A stretch of 64,000 bases of DNA, taken from NCBI RefSeq assembly GCF_014644315.1, contig NZ_BMKL01000001.1:2243001-2307000 (forward strand), written 5' to 3'. Position 1 is the stretch's first letter. Each line of letters starts with the position of its first letter. Both the position numbers and the translations under genes were made by a program. Positions 9,962 to 17,724 of the stretch are shown here, piece after piece. A model generated the notes under the pieces. The model was not told the DNA's origin. It saw only the letters and a program-made list of their open reading frames with translations, and did not search any database. The DNA comes from Tsuneonella deserti (GTDB taxonomy: Bacteria; Pseudomonadota; Alphaproteobacteria; Sphingomonadales; Sphingomonadaceae).

Positions 9962-11110
9962 TTAGTAGCCCGAACCCGGACCGTAGGTGATTTCCACCCG
10001 GCGGTTCTGGAGTTCGCGTACGCCGTCGGCGGTCGGAACGCGCGGCTGCGTTTCGCCGAACGCTTCCGTCGAGATCCGGGTGTCCGGAATGCCGCGGGCG
10101 GTCATGTAGGAACGCACCGCATCGGCACGACGCTGCGAAAGACCGACGTTGTACTGGGCCGAACCCGAACGGTCCGCGTGGCCGGCAAGCATGACGGCCG
10201 CAGCACCGCAGTTGGCATAAGCCGACGCTGCGTTGTTGAGGATGGTCGCAGCTTCCGGAGTGATGTCCGAACGATCCCACTCGAAGAAGACGATGTACGG
10301 ACCCTTGTTGCACTGGACAACCGGAGCCGGCGGCGGCGGCGGCGGCGGCGGCGGCACCGGACGAGCCGGGCAAGTCGCATCCATCGGCAGCTGCGTGCCG
10401 TCCCAGCAGGTCTGCATCGGAGCAGGCGCACCGCCGAAGTTGAAGGCGATGGTGCCGAGCAGCGAATGCGAACGCCACTTGCCGTTCACGTCGCGGCCGA
10501 CGGTGTCGACCAGGTCGAGCGTGTCGGTGTTGAAGAAGCGATACTTCAGGCCAACATCGATGTTGTCGGTAAGCGGGGCGCGCACACCGGCGAGCAGCTG
10601 CCAGGCGAAACCGCTGTCGGAATCGTCCAGGAAGCCGGGGCCCGCGGTGTTCACCGTCACGCCGTCGAACTTGGTGCGGGCAACACCTACACCGCCGCCG
10701 ACGAAGCCCTGGAGGCCATCATCGGGACCGAAGTCGGCCAATGCGTTGACCATGAAGCTGAGGACGCTGGCATCGCCGATCGCATCGTAAGTGTCGTTGC
10801 GAGCGAAGAAACCGGTGCGCGAAGTGACACCGGCCGAGCCGACCTGGATCTGGTCGAGGTCGGCAGCGCGATAGCTGCCTTCCGCCTCAAGGCGGATGAA
10901 GCCGAAATCGTAACCCACGATACCACCGAAGTCGTATCCGTAGTGGGTGTCGACGATGACATCGTTAGGCGCATTCGGAAGGTCGAATTCGATATCTTCG
11001 ACAATCATCGGACCGCCGTCGAGTTCAACGTACCACGCGCCGTCGCGGGCGAGGACAGGCGATGCAATGGCCGTGGAGGCCAGCGCCATGCCAATGACGA
11101 GTTTCCGCAT
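9962..11110 (-). CDS. OmpA family outer-membrane beta-barrel protein
   Basis: The 382-residue protein has a signal peptide (cleavage after VLA, about residue 21), an eight-stranded beta-barrel region (about 22-235), a proline-rich hinge with nine consecutive prolines (about 255-263) and an OmpA/MotB peptidoglycan-binding domain (about 268-378). That domain includes the motif LAGHADRSG and the NRRVEI end. It links outer membrane to cell wall and is probably very abundant. The start MRKLVIG has a strong AAGGGG ribosome-binding site 9 nt upstream. An in-frame start at 11224 would add 38 residues that do not look like a signal peptide. Confidence 0.92.
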   Translation of the reverse strand: MRKLVIGMALASTAIASPVLARDGAWYVELDGGPMIVEDIEFDLPNAPNDVIVDTHYGYDFGGIVGYDFGFIRLEAEGSYRAADLDQIQVGSAGVTSRTGFFARNDTYDAIGDASVLSFMVNALADFGPDDGLQGFVGGGVGVARTKFDGVTVNTAGPGFLDDSDSGFAWQLLAGVRAPLTDNIDVGLKYRFFNTDTLDLVDTVGRDVNGKWRSHSLLGTIAFNFGGAPAPMQTCWDGTQLPMDATCPARPVPPPPPPPPPAPVVQCNKGPYIVFFEWDRSDITPEAATILNNAASAYANCGAAAVMLAGHADRSGSAQYNVGLSQRRADAVRSYMTARGIPDTRISTEAFGETQPRVPTADGVRELQNRRVEITYGPGSGY

Positions 11111-11161
11111 TATGTTATTCCCCTTTTTAAGCGAATTTCTTGAGCCATCGAGCGGCCCGAT

Positions 11162-11189
11162 TTGTAACTTTTCCCTACCACGGAGGCAA
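11162..11189 (-). promoter_or_regulatory. Possible housekeeping promoter of the OmpA-family gene
   Basis: On the minus strand TTGCCT (11189-11184) and TTACAA (11167-11162) lie 16 nt apart, about 50 nt before the start codon. This is a moderate match to sigma-70-type boxes and has not been tested. Confidence 0.35.
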
Positions 11190-11261
11190 GCAGGCTTTGA
11201 CTCCAAACTGTTGCAGTTGGGCACCGGTTCGGCGGCAACATCAAAAAATCTTTGTTTCCAA

Positions 11262-11287
11262 CCCTCCTGGTTCCCGCCGAACGAGGG
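11262..11287 (-). terminator. Possible terminator at the end of the GTA remnant
   Basis: An interrupted hairpin (CCCTC/GAGGG outer stem, GTTC/GAAC inner stem) follows the last gene of the remnant. A run of six T appears only 13 nt further on (11243-11248), so termination here is uncertain. Confidence 0.3.
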
Positions 11288-11306
11288 CCTAGAGGATATG
11301 TTCCCG

Positions 11307-11765
11307 TCACTCCGGCGGAAGAATACCCATTCGGCTCAACAATTCCACAAGTGTTGCAATTGTGGCACGCGCTTCGACATCGACGACGTCTCCACCCTGC
11401 GGCTGCGCCGGCGCAGTTTCGCGTTGCCAGCCGCCCAGATAAGGCAGGAACTGGCTGGTCTGGCGGTCGAAAATGACCATCCCGTCGCAAGGTTTCGCGA
11501 AGACCCATGTGCCAGCCTGGTAGGAAGCGAGGCATTGCTCGCGACCCTCGAAAGCTCCCGATGCGCCGGTTCCCACAAGCCAGCATTGGCCGTCTGCAGG
11601 ATCCGCAGGTGGGTCGGCCAGCTCACCTTCCACGGAAGGATGAAGCAGGATGTCGGCAAGCGCATGTGCGTCGTTCACCGAGGCCTCTTTCTGGGCTTGC
11701 CCAACGAACAGCAGGGGCAGGGAATGCCGCGGGGTTGCCGAGGTGTAGATGAGCGGGTCGGTCAC
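11307..11765 (-). CDS. DUF2793 protein, end of GTA tail cluster
   Basis: The 152-residue protein opens with TPRHSLPLLFVGQAQKE, the hallmark of DUF2793. This domain occurs in phage and GTA tail regions of alphaproteobacteria and probably belongs to a fibre or tip protein. Conserved tryptophan-rich strands follow (CWLVGTGASGAFEG, GTWVFAKPCDGM). It starts 32 nt after the stop of the host-specificity gene and shares its direction, so it is the last gene of the remnant. Most relatives I know have a longer C-terminal part; this copy stops soon after the domain. Confidence 0.82.
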   Translation of the reverse strand: MTDPLIYTSATPRHSLPLLFVGQAQKEASVNDAHALADILLHPSVEGELADPPADPADGQCWLVGTGASGAFEGREQCLASYQAGTWVFAKPCDGMVIFDRQTSQFLPYLGGWQRETAPAQPQGGDVVDVEARATIATLVELLSRMGILPPE

Positions 11766-11797
11766 CGGTTAACTCCTTCGATTGTCGAGAAACATCG

Positions 11798-13975
11798 TCA
11801 GGCGAGAAGCCCGAGGAACAGCGGAGGGGATTGCGCGAAGCGGCCGATCTGGCGAACCCACAGCGGCTCGCCATCATGGTCCGCTAGGAGCGCGGAGCGG
11901 GTCGCCCGGTCGATGAGAAGTTGCGGGGAACCCGTCTGCCATTCCATCGCTGGCGCGTCCCCGGTTCCGACTCCGACCCGGTAGGCCTCGGTTTCCTCGA
12001 CGAGGGGCACCTCGACACCATCGCGCCAGGTCCAGGCGCCGCGCGCGCGGCGAACCCACCCAACCTCCAGCCCCCCGTCGCTTCGCGGTTGCCACCGCGG
12101 ATGCACGGGAGAAAGCGGCGCACGGGAAAGACCGGGGTTAGCGAGCCCGGCGTAAACCGGTTCGGAATCGCCCACACCGATGGCGGCGATCGTCGAAGCG
12201 GCTTCGCCCGGTACCAGAGCGGGATTCAGGCCCACTATGCTGTCATCGATCAGGATCGCATCGGCCCCCGCGGCGTGACCCGCAAGGGCGGCCGCTTCGG
12301 TGCCGCCTCGGCCGCGCAACAGACCGGTCAGCCTCCAGGTCGTCGGACCGAGTTGCTGGACGCGTGCGAACTGCAGCACCTCACCGCCCACGAGGAGCCT
12401 GTTGGCGCCCATGAGGAGGCTCGACAGACCGACTGTGGGGAGCGACCCGCCGTCCGGAAGTTCGATGTCGATACAGGCTGTCGGCTCGAACAGCATCGCG
12501 GCGGATGGAGCCAGGGAGGCAGCAAGCCGGCCGATGGTGGCCGGCGTCCTTCCCGTGTGGCCGATCGGGACGAGTTCCCCCGCCCTGTCGAGAAAGAGCG
12601 CGGCCCCGTTCCAGTGGCCCCGACCAGCGGCGGCGGCGAAGGAGGTCGCCAGGCCTTCGGTCGTGTCGGCTGCCGGGAGTTCGAACGCGCGCAGGACAGT
12701 CGGGCCCAACATCAGGTCCGCCGGCGGCTGGCTGGCCCCCGGATCGCCCGGCGCGGTCAGCATGCCAGCGGGACTGCGGCGGACCAATTCCAGCTCGACG
12801 CCGCGCTCGCGCCATTCCCATGCCTGGATTATCCAGGTGCCAGGCTTGCCAGGCACCCGCACATGACTCCCCGGACCCAGCAGCGGATCCAGTTCGGCCA
12901 CCCGCCATTGGAGCGCGTCCCGGCGCCAGCCGCTGCGGCGGTCAGCGGATTCGGTCAGCGAACGGGCATCGTCGGCAGACAAGGCACCGGGAAATTCGAT
13001 GGTTTGCCCCCGCCCCTCCGCTCTGCTGCGGGATCGCTGGACACCCGCCTGGAAATCGCGCGCCACGTCGTAGTACCGCAGGGCCGCGATCCTTTCGCGC
13101 TTGCCTGCATCGCGGTCCTCCCGGCCCCCTCCATTCGCGCCAAAGTCATTTTCTTCCCAGCCTCGCGCCGGGGGTGGAAGCAGCGCAGCTGTGCCACCAG
13201 GGTCCTCGGCGGGCCTGATGACGAGGCCTTCTTCCCCCGTCGTTACGGACAGCGGAAAAAGGGTGCCGATTACCTCGATCGTCCCTCCAAGCGGGCCGCC
13301 TTCGTTGGCGAATCCTGCCAGCGGTCCGAGGTCTGCTGGCGTGGCTCCATCCGCTCCGGTAGGACCGACAAGGTCGGCCAGTGCTATGGCGCCATCATCG
13401 GCGATGATCTCGAAAGTCAGCGCGGGAACGCGGTTGCCGAAGTTCTCCAGCGCCAGATCCTCGAAAACGACGTACGCGCAGTCACGGAATGCGGGGCAGG
13501 ACGCGCCTTCGGCAGCCGCAACGAGCGGGTCTGGCGACTGGTCACCATGCCCGGTGTGGACGCGAAGCACACCGCCCGCCTTCATGTCGCCCGCCGCGCC
13601 CCTGAGCAAGTTCCCGTCCGCCCAGATGCGCCCCACGCCGCGGATCGGACGGCTCGACAGCGCCACGGCAAACGAAGTGGTGTAGGCATAACTGGTTACG
13701 GAAGGCTGCCCCTTGCTTCCACCACTGCGATCCTTGTGTTCGACGAGATCGGTCGCCCAGATGACCGTCCCGGCCGCGCGCATGCGGCCGTGATGCCGGG
13801 GGATCGGCTGACCGTAGCTCGAGGTGGTGACGGCGAGGTCGCGCAGGCGAGGCCCTTCGCGCTTGCCTCCGCCGATGATCTGCGCATCGAGCGAGCGGCC
13901 CGCGAACGCGCCGATCGCGCCTCCCAGCGGCCCCCCGATCATCGTACCCACCGCGGTAAGGAGTAAGGTGGCCAT
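11798..13975 (-). CDS. GTA host-specificity / tail tip protein (gp15-like)
   Basis: The 725-residue protein opens MATLLLTAVGTMIGGPLGG, the usual start of the GTA gene 15 (megatron) product, which forms the baseplate and tail fibre. The central part carries phage tail-hub-like strands (GTIEVIGTLFPLSV, VPALTFEIIADDG). The Rhodobacter capsulatus protein is much longer (about 1,300 residues), while about 730 residues seems common in sphingomonads. The frame is intact with no internal stop. The start is only 2 nt after the NlpC/P60 gene. A longer in-frame N-terminus (to 14206) overlaps the peptidase gene and is not coding. Confidence 0.85.
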   Translation of the reverse strand: MATLLLTAVGTMIGGPLGGAIGAFAGRSLDAQIIGGGKREGPRLRDLAVTTSSYGQPIPRHHGRMRAAGTVIWATDLVEHKDRSGGSKGQPSVTSYAYTTSFAVALSSRPIRGVGRIWADGNLLRGAAGDMKAGGVLRVHTGHGDQSPDPLVAAAEGASCPAFRDCAYVVFEDLALENFGNRVPALTFEIIADDGAIALADLVGPTGADGATPADLGPLAGFANEGGPLGGTIEVIGTLFPLSVTTGEEGLVIRPAEDPGGTAALLPPPARGWEENDFGANGGGREDRDAGKRERIAALRYYDVARDFQAGVQRSRSRAEGRGQTIEFPGALSADDARSLTESADRRSGWRRDALQWRVAELDPLLGPGSHVRVPGKPGTWIIQAWEWRERGVELELVRRSPAGMLTAPGDPGASQPPADLMLGPTVLRAFELPAADTTEGLATSFAAAAGRGHWNGAALFLDRAGELVPIGHTGRTPATIGRLAASLAPSAAMLFEPTACIDIELPDGGSLPTVGLSSLLMGANRLLVGGEVLQFARVQQLGPTTWRLTGLLRGRGGTEAAALAGHAAGADAILIDDSIVGLNPALVPGEAASTIAAIGVGDSEPVYAGLANPGLSRAPLSPVHPRWQPRSDGGLEVGWVRRARGAWTWRDGVEVPLVEETEAYRVGVGTGDAPAMEWQTGSPQLLIDRATRSALLADHDGEPLWVRQIGRFAQSPPLFLGLLA

Positions 13976-13977
13976 AA

Positions 13978-14388
13978 TCAGGACTCCTTGCTTGCAAGAC
14001 GCCAGCGGCGCTCGAACCGCCAGGGCAGCGGGCCGGGCTGGAGGACCACCCGCCGCAGCCCCGCGTGGGCGTGCACGAACCGGTCTTCCCCGATCGCCAC
14101 GAGAAGGTGGTGCTGCGCCGGACCTGGCCGGACGAGCAGTATGTCGCCGGCAATCAGGCTTCCGGTGGCGTCGGCGAGGCCGTTTTCCTGCGCGAGGGGG
14201 AGCCACCGATCGATGAAGCGATTGCGCAGGCCATAGCTCGACGGGGCGCTGACCCGGCGTCCGCAGGCGGCCAGTGCAGCGAGCACCACGCCTATGCAGT
14301 CAAGCCCGGTGGCAGGATCGCGGCCGTGGAGCCGGTAAGGGGCACCGACCAGGCCGCGGGCGGCGTTTGCGAGGTCAAGTCCGGTCAC
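13978..14388 (-). CDS. NlpC/P60 family cell-wall peptidase (GTA gp14-like)
   Basis: The 136-residue enzyme is the small cysteine peptidase of GTA tails that cuts peptidoglycan during DNA delivery. The nucleophile is the Cys of GLDCIGVVL (about residue 30) and the histidine lies in AQHHLLVAIG (about residue 93). Its start overlaps the DUF2163 gene by 4 nt and its stop lies 2 nt before the gp15-like gene. Both catalytic residues are kept, so decay has not reached this gene. Confidence 0.88.
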   Translation of the reverse strand: MTGLDLANAARGLVGAPYRLHGRDPATGLDCIGVVLAALAACGRRVSAPSSYGLRNRFIDRWLPLAQENGLADATGSLIAGDILLVRPGPAQHHLLVAIGEDRFVHAHAGLRRVVLQPGPLPWRFERRWRLASKES

Positions 14389-15197
14389 GCCGGGCTCGGA
14401 TAACGGGTGAGGAGGTCGTTACCTGGAAGAAACGGCTCGCCGCGGAAGTTGACCGCGTTCCCGAACCGGGCCGCGCAGGTGGCCAGCGTATGATCGCATC
14501 CTTCGCGCAGGAGCACTTTGGTCCCGGGACGCAGCCCGTCGGGCAGCATTCCGTCCAGGATGACGGCGCCTTCCTCCGCCGCGAGGATGTCCATCAAGCC
14601 CCCGGCTGGTCCCTCGAGCCAGCGCACGGTCCCTCCGGCCAGCAGTTCAGCGTCCGGCCCGTCGAACGATGCCCGATTGGTTTCCGGATCGGCCCACAGG
14701 AGAGCGGCACGGTGGATGAAGCGCGCGGCGGACAACCCGCATCCCGGTCCGCAGAAGCGTGCCCGGCAGGTTGGGCTGGTGCGCGGGACCGGATCGTCCT
14801 CGAGCGCTGCCTTGGCCGAGCGCAACTCGGCGCTGAAGGCGCCGTCCTCACGCGCTACCGAACCGATCGTGCCGCTGTAGAGCGCGGCGTTTTCGCACGA
14901 TTCCCAATCGACCGCCCCTACTTCGACGCGGGCCCCGTCGAAACGTCCGCTCGCCAGGTCGTCCTCCGCGATCGAGTCGTGCGCAAGCGCTCCATGCATC
15001 TCGGCGCTGTCGCCCGTTATCCCGGCGCTTCGCCGGACCGCGCTCGGCAAGACGCCCGGGGCGGCGCGGTGGAGCACGCCGCCGAAGAACAGGTCGCGGT
15101 CGTGGCTGGTGAAGCCCAGGGTGACCCCGTCGCGGCGGTGGATGCGCCAGAAGGTGGCGACACCCTCCAGCTCATTGGTGAAGAAAACCCTGCTCAT
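14385..15197 (-). CDS. DUF2163 phage tail protein (GTA gp13-like hub)
   Basis: The 270-residue protein belongs to the DUF2163 / BR0599 family, a tail hub component next to the baseplate. A cysteine cluster TCRARFCGPGCG (about residues 184-195) and a later TCAARFG match the metal or iron-sulfur site of this family. The N-terminus (ATFWRIHRRDGVTLGFTSHDRD) is typical. Both neighbours overlap it by 4 nt. The start ATG at 15197 is chosen by homology; the upstream open frame is non-coding. Confidence 0.87.
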   Translation of the reverse strand: MSRVFFTNELEGVATFWRIHRRDGVTLGFTSHDRDLFFGGVLHRAAPGVLPSAVRRSAGITGDSAEMHGALAHDSIAEDDLASGRFDGARVEVGAVDWESCENAALYSGTIGSVAREDGAFSAELRSAKAALEDDPVPRTSPTCRARFCGPGCGLSAARFIHRAALLWADPETNRASFDGPDAELLAGGTVRWLEGPAGGLMDILAAEEGAVILDGMLPDGLRPGTKVLLREGCDHTLATCAARFGNAVNFRGEPFLPGNDLLTRYPSPA

Positions 15198-15823
15198 ACC
15201 GCCTCGCGCACTTCGATGAGGGGCACCGAGGGCGCCTCGCCGGCTGCGAAGGCTGCACCGGTCACGTCGAGCCGGTCTTCGGCAAAGCGCACGGGCACGT
15301 CGAACAGGAAACCTGCCCGCACCTCCGCGCCTTCGGGCGGGGCGACGGCCAGGGCGATCGTTCCGCCGGGCTCCAGCCTGAAATCGCCGGTTTCGGTTCC
15401 ATCGACGCTGACCCGCAGGGTCTCGGGGCGCGGACGGGTGATCGGGCGCACTTGGGGTTCTTCCCCATCGCCGTAGATCTTTATGAGCCGAAACCGCGCG
15501 GTCAGCCCGTCGCCCACGCCGATCTTCTGGTCGAGCGGCCCGGGCAGGCCGGTCATCCCGTTCGAACTGTGATCGAACGGATCGCTCAGGCGGAACCCGC
15601 GCGCGGCGCCGCGGCGGGCGCGGAAGAAGGCGATCAGGGTGCCGAGCTCGGCTTCGGAACGGATACCCGGGCCGACATCGAACCGCAGCCGCGAATCGGA
15701 CCACAACGAGTTGCGCCGTTCGTGGCCGGAAGCGGTGACCGCCACGCTGGTCGAGAATTCCGGCGAAACGCCGGCATCGCGCCCCAGCGCGAGCGGGTAG
15801 AGCACGTCGTCGAAAGCCTGCAT
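15194..15823 (-). CDS. DUF2460 phage tail protein (GTA gp12-like)
   Basis: The 209-residue product is a DUF2460 / TIGR02217 distal tail protein, with signature segments FRARRGAARGFRLSDPFDH and RRNSLWSDSRLRFDVGPG. It has a near-perfect ribosome-binding site (AGGAGG, 6 nt before the ATG). It is the first intact gene after the deletion in the cluster. An open frame without stop continues upstream of the ATG for about 130 codons and is described separately. Confidence 0.88.
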   Translation of the reverse strand: MQAFDDVLYPLALGRDAGVSPEFSTSVAVTASGHERRNSLWSDSRLRFDVGPGIRSEAELGTLIAFFRARRGAARGFRLSDPFDHSSNGMTGLPGPLDQKIGVGDGLTARFRLIKIYGDGEEPQVRPITRPRPETLRVSVDGTETGDFRLEPGGTIALAVAPPEGAEVRAGFLFDVPVRFAEDRLDVTGAAFAAGEAPSVPLIEVREAV

Positions 15824-16040
15824 GGTTTCCTCCTGGGGGGATGGGAGCCGGGTGTATCCGTCGCGCGAGACTTGCGGGCTCGCCCAGACGAATGTCCTCG
15901 CCACGCCGCGGGCGATGGCCTCGTCGATCCCGGCGTCGATCCGCGGCCACATCTGTTCGGCATCGGCGGGATCGAGCACGAATCCGGCCAGGTAATCCTG
16001 CGCATCCGGCGGATATCCCAGCCGCTCGTCGACCGTCTGA
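15824..16040 (-). pseudogene. Coding-like remnant in frame with the DUF2460 gene
   Basis: About 70 codons before the DUF2460 start are open and use GC-ending codons (roughly four in five). They read as a plausible protein piece (for example DPADAEQMWPRIDAGIDEA and VARTFVWASPQVSRDGYTR). No convincing start exists, and a perfect ribosome-binding site lies at its end for the next gene. I read it as the remains of a gene lost when the head and tail-tube genes were deleted. I cannot name the family; tape-measure or lysis genes are possible sources. Confidence 0.35.
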
Positions 16041-16230
16041 TCCGCTTCTCGCGGATGATGGCGTGTTCCATCGTTGCGTGGGGTTCGAACCACACGAGGG
16101 CCGCGGTGCCATACTTGGCACTGAAGCCGCCGAGGGTGCCTTCCCGGTGCTGCGCGATGCGCTGCAGCAGGTTCGAGGTGACCCCGACATACAGGGTGCC
16201 GTTGCGCGCCCACGCCATAATCTAGACCAT
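16036..16230 (-). pseudogene. GIY-YIG nuclease pseudogene
   Basis: Reading from ATG 16230 gives M-V-stop-I-M-A-W-A-R-N-G-T-L-Y-V-G-V-T-S-N. Members of the small GIY-YIG (UPF0213-like) family read V-Y-I-M-A at the first motif, so the catalytic tyrosine codon appears as TAG (16224-16222). The second motif (LYVGVTSNL), the arginine helix, WFEPH and the REK motif follow. The usual last 25 residues (W..W, NP.W.DL) are missing. The gene is therefore broken at both ends. It lies between the terminase gene and the tail genes, where GTA clusters have head genes. Confidence 0.7.
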
Positions 16231-16264
16231 CGGGGAGATTTCGCGCGGCACAGCGGTGTCGCTA

Positions 16265-16348
16265 CTGGATTGCCGCCTGCGCGGGAATGAAGAAGAGTTG
16301 TTCGCACACCTTTCAACTGCCGTGATCTCCGCGCAGGCGGCGATCCAG
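16265..16348. repeat. 84-bp palindromic repeat element
   Basis: Two 24-bp arms (16265-16288 and 16325-16348) are inverted copies matching at 21 positions, with about 36 bp between. When translated, such arms give the SRAGGNP-like peptides often seen in spurious annotations of intergenic repeats in proteobacteria. It lies 20 bp past the terminase stop and may be a REP/MITE-like element. Confidence 0.7.
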
Positions 16349-16368
16349 CGAACGCAAGATTCCCTCCA

Positions 16369-17724
16369 TCACAACCCTCGTACCCGCGGCCCGGCCTTCC
16401 TCCCCAGCATCAACTCGCTCAGCGCCCATACGAGCGCGTCGGCCCGGTCGGGCGATCTTCCCGGCCCTTCGTAGCGCCCTGCCGCCATCAGGCCGCACAT
16501 CTGGTCCTCCAGTATCGCGAACATCCCGGCGTGGCGCACGCGGCCGCTTTCGTAGAGCGCGGCGACGGGTTCGGCGCGGGCGGCCTTGCCCTTGCTCGCG
16601 TGGACCAGCGTCACCGGCAGCGCGTGGTCGGCGGCGTGGAGCACCGCTTTGACCATCGCGCCGCCCTGGTTGGCTTCGGCCACCACGCGGTCGGCACCCC
16701 AGTCGCGGGCCGCGCCGGCCACCGCGCGGGCCCAGCGTTCGGGGCTGGCTTTCTCGATACTGGCGTCGGCCAGGACCACCGCGTTGCCGTCTTCCAGCAG
16801 CGCGGCCACGACGATTCCGCAAGCATCGCCCCTTTCGCCCGCCGGCGGATCGACCGCGACTACCGTGCGCAACCTCTGGCAGCGCGGCATGACTTCCCGG
16901 CATCGTTCCAGCAGCGCCCGAGTCCACAGCGCGCCTTCGACATCCTCGACCAGCTCGCCGTCGAGCTCCTGCCGCCCGAAGCCCGAGCCCGCGAATTGCT
17001 CGATCATCGAGGCGAGGTAGTCCGCCGGCAGCACATCGGAATTGTCGGTCGTCCGCCCCCGCGCGACCACCACCTTGCCGCGCTTGGCCTCCAGCATCAG
17101 GCGATGCATCAGCGGCGCAAGGCGCGGCGTGGTGGTGGCGAGCACGCGGGGCACGTCACCCAGCCGCATCGTCAGCTGAAGGTTGTTCCAGGCCGCCATC
17201 GCCCGTTCATTGGCGTTGTCCCACTTGGCGATTTCGTCGCACCAGGCGTGGCTGTGCTGGGGTCCACGAAGGCTCTCAGGTTCGCCCGCCGAATAAAGCC
17301 AGGCGATCGCGCCGTTTTCCCACGTCAGCTTGCGCAAGCTCGGCTCGAATACCGGTGCCAGCGCCCCGGGCGCGGCTGCGAGCACGCCGCTATCGCCTTC
17401 GACCATGACATTGCGCACTTCGTTCAGGCTTGCGCCGACCAGCGCGATCCTCGCGTTTCCATCGTTGCGAGCGACATCGCGCACCCATTCGGCCCCGGCA
17501 CGGGTCTTGCCGAACCCGCGCCCGGCGCAGATCAGCCAGGTGCGCCACGCCTCGCGCGGGGGCAGCTGGGCATCGCGGGCCCAGCCTTCCCAGTAATAGC
17601 TGCCGAGGGCGGCGAGCTCGTGCGGGGCGAGCTGGCGGGCCAGCTCCTCGCGCTCCGCGTCGGCCTGCGGTCCCGGGCGGCGAAGCCACGCACCGCGGGA
17701 GGGCTCGCGCTTGGTCCTACCCAT
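16369..17724 (-). CDS. Terminase large subunit (GTA TerL)
   Basis: The 451-residue DNA-packaging motor has a Walker A-like GRGFGKT (about residue 70), a Walker B ending HAWCDEIAKW and the C-terminal RNase H-like nuclease with aspartates in VVAVDPPAG and RADALVWAL. All elements look intact. The start at 17724 (MGRTKREPSRG) overlaps the end of the small-terminase gene by 8 nt. In a complete GTA the portal gene would come next; here a repeat and a pseudogene follow instead. Confidence 0.9.
   Translation of the reverse strand: MGRTKREPSRGAWLRRPGPQADAEREELARQLAPHELAALGSYYWEGWARDAQLPPREAWRTWLICAGRGFGKTRAGAEWVRDVARNDGNARIALVGASLNEVRNVMVEGDSGVLAAAPGALAPVFEPSLRKLTWENGAIAWLYSAGEPESLRGPQHSHAWCDEIAKWDNANERAMAAWNNLQLTMRLGDVPRVLATTTPRLAPLMHRLMLEAKRGKVVVARGRTTDNSDVLPADYLASMIEQFAGSGFGRQELDGELVEDVEGALWTRALLERCREVMPRCQRLRTVVAVDPPAGERGDACGIVVAALLEDGNAVVLADASIEKASPERWARAVAGAARDWGADRVVAEANQGGAMVKAVLHAADHALPVTLVHASKGKAARAEPVAALYESGRVRHAGMFAILEDQMCGLMAAGRYEGPGRSPDRADALVWALSELMLGRKAGPRVRGL

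Noticed and set aside
9864..10478. N-terminal extension of SodC by about 200 codons
   Set aside because: The extension overlaps the ompA coding region and terminator; the lipoprotein signal peptide marks the true start at 9863.
11921..13966. 681-codon plus-strand open frame opposite the GTA host-specificity gene
   Set aside because: It is compositionally an antisense shadow; the minus-strand gene fits the GTA order and overlaps correctly.
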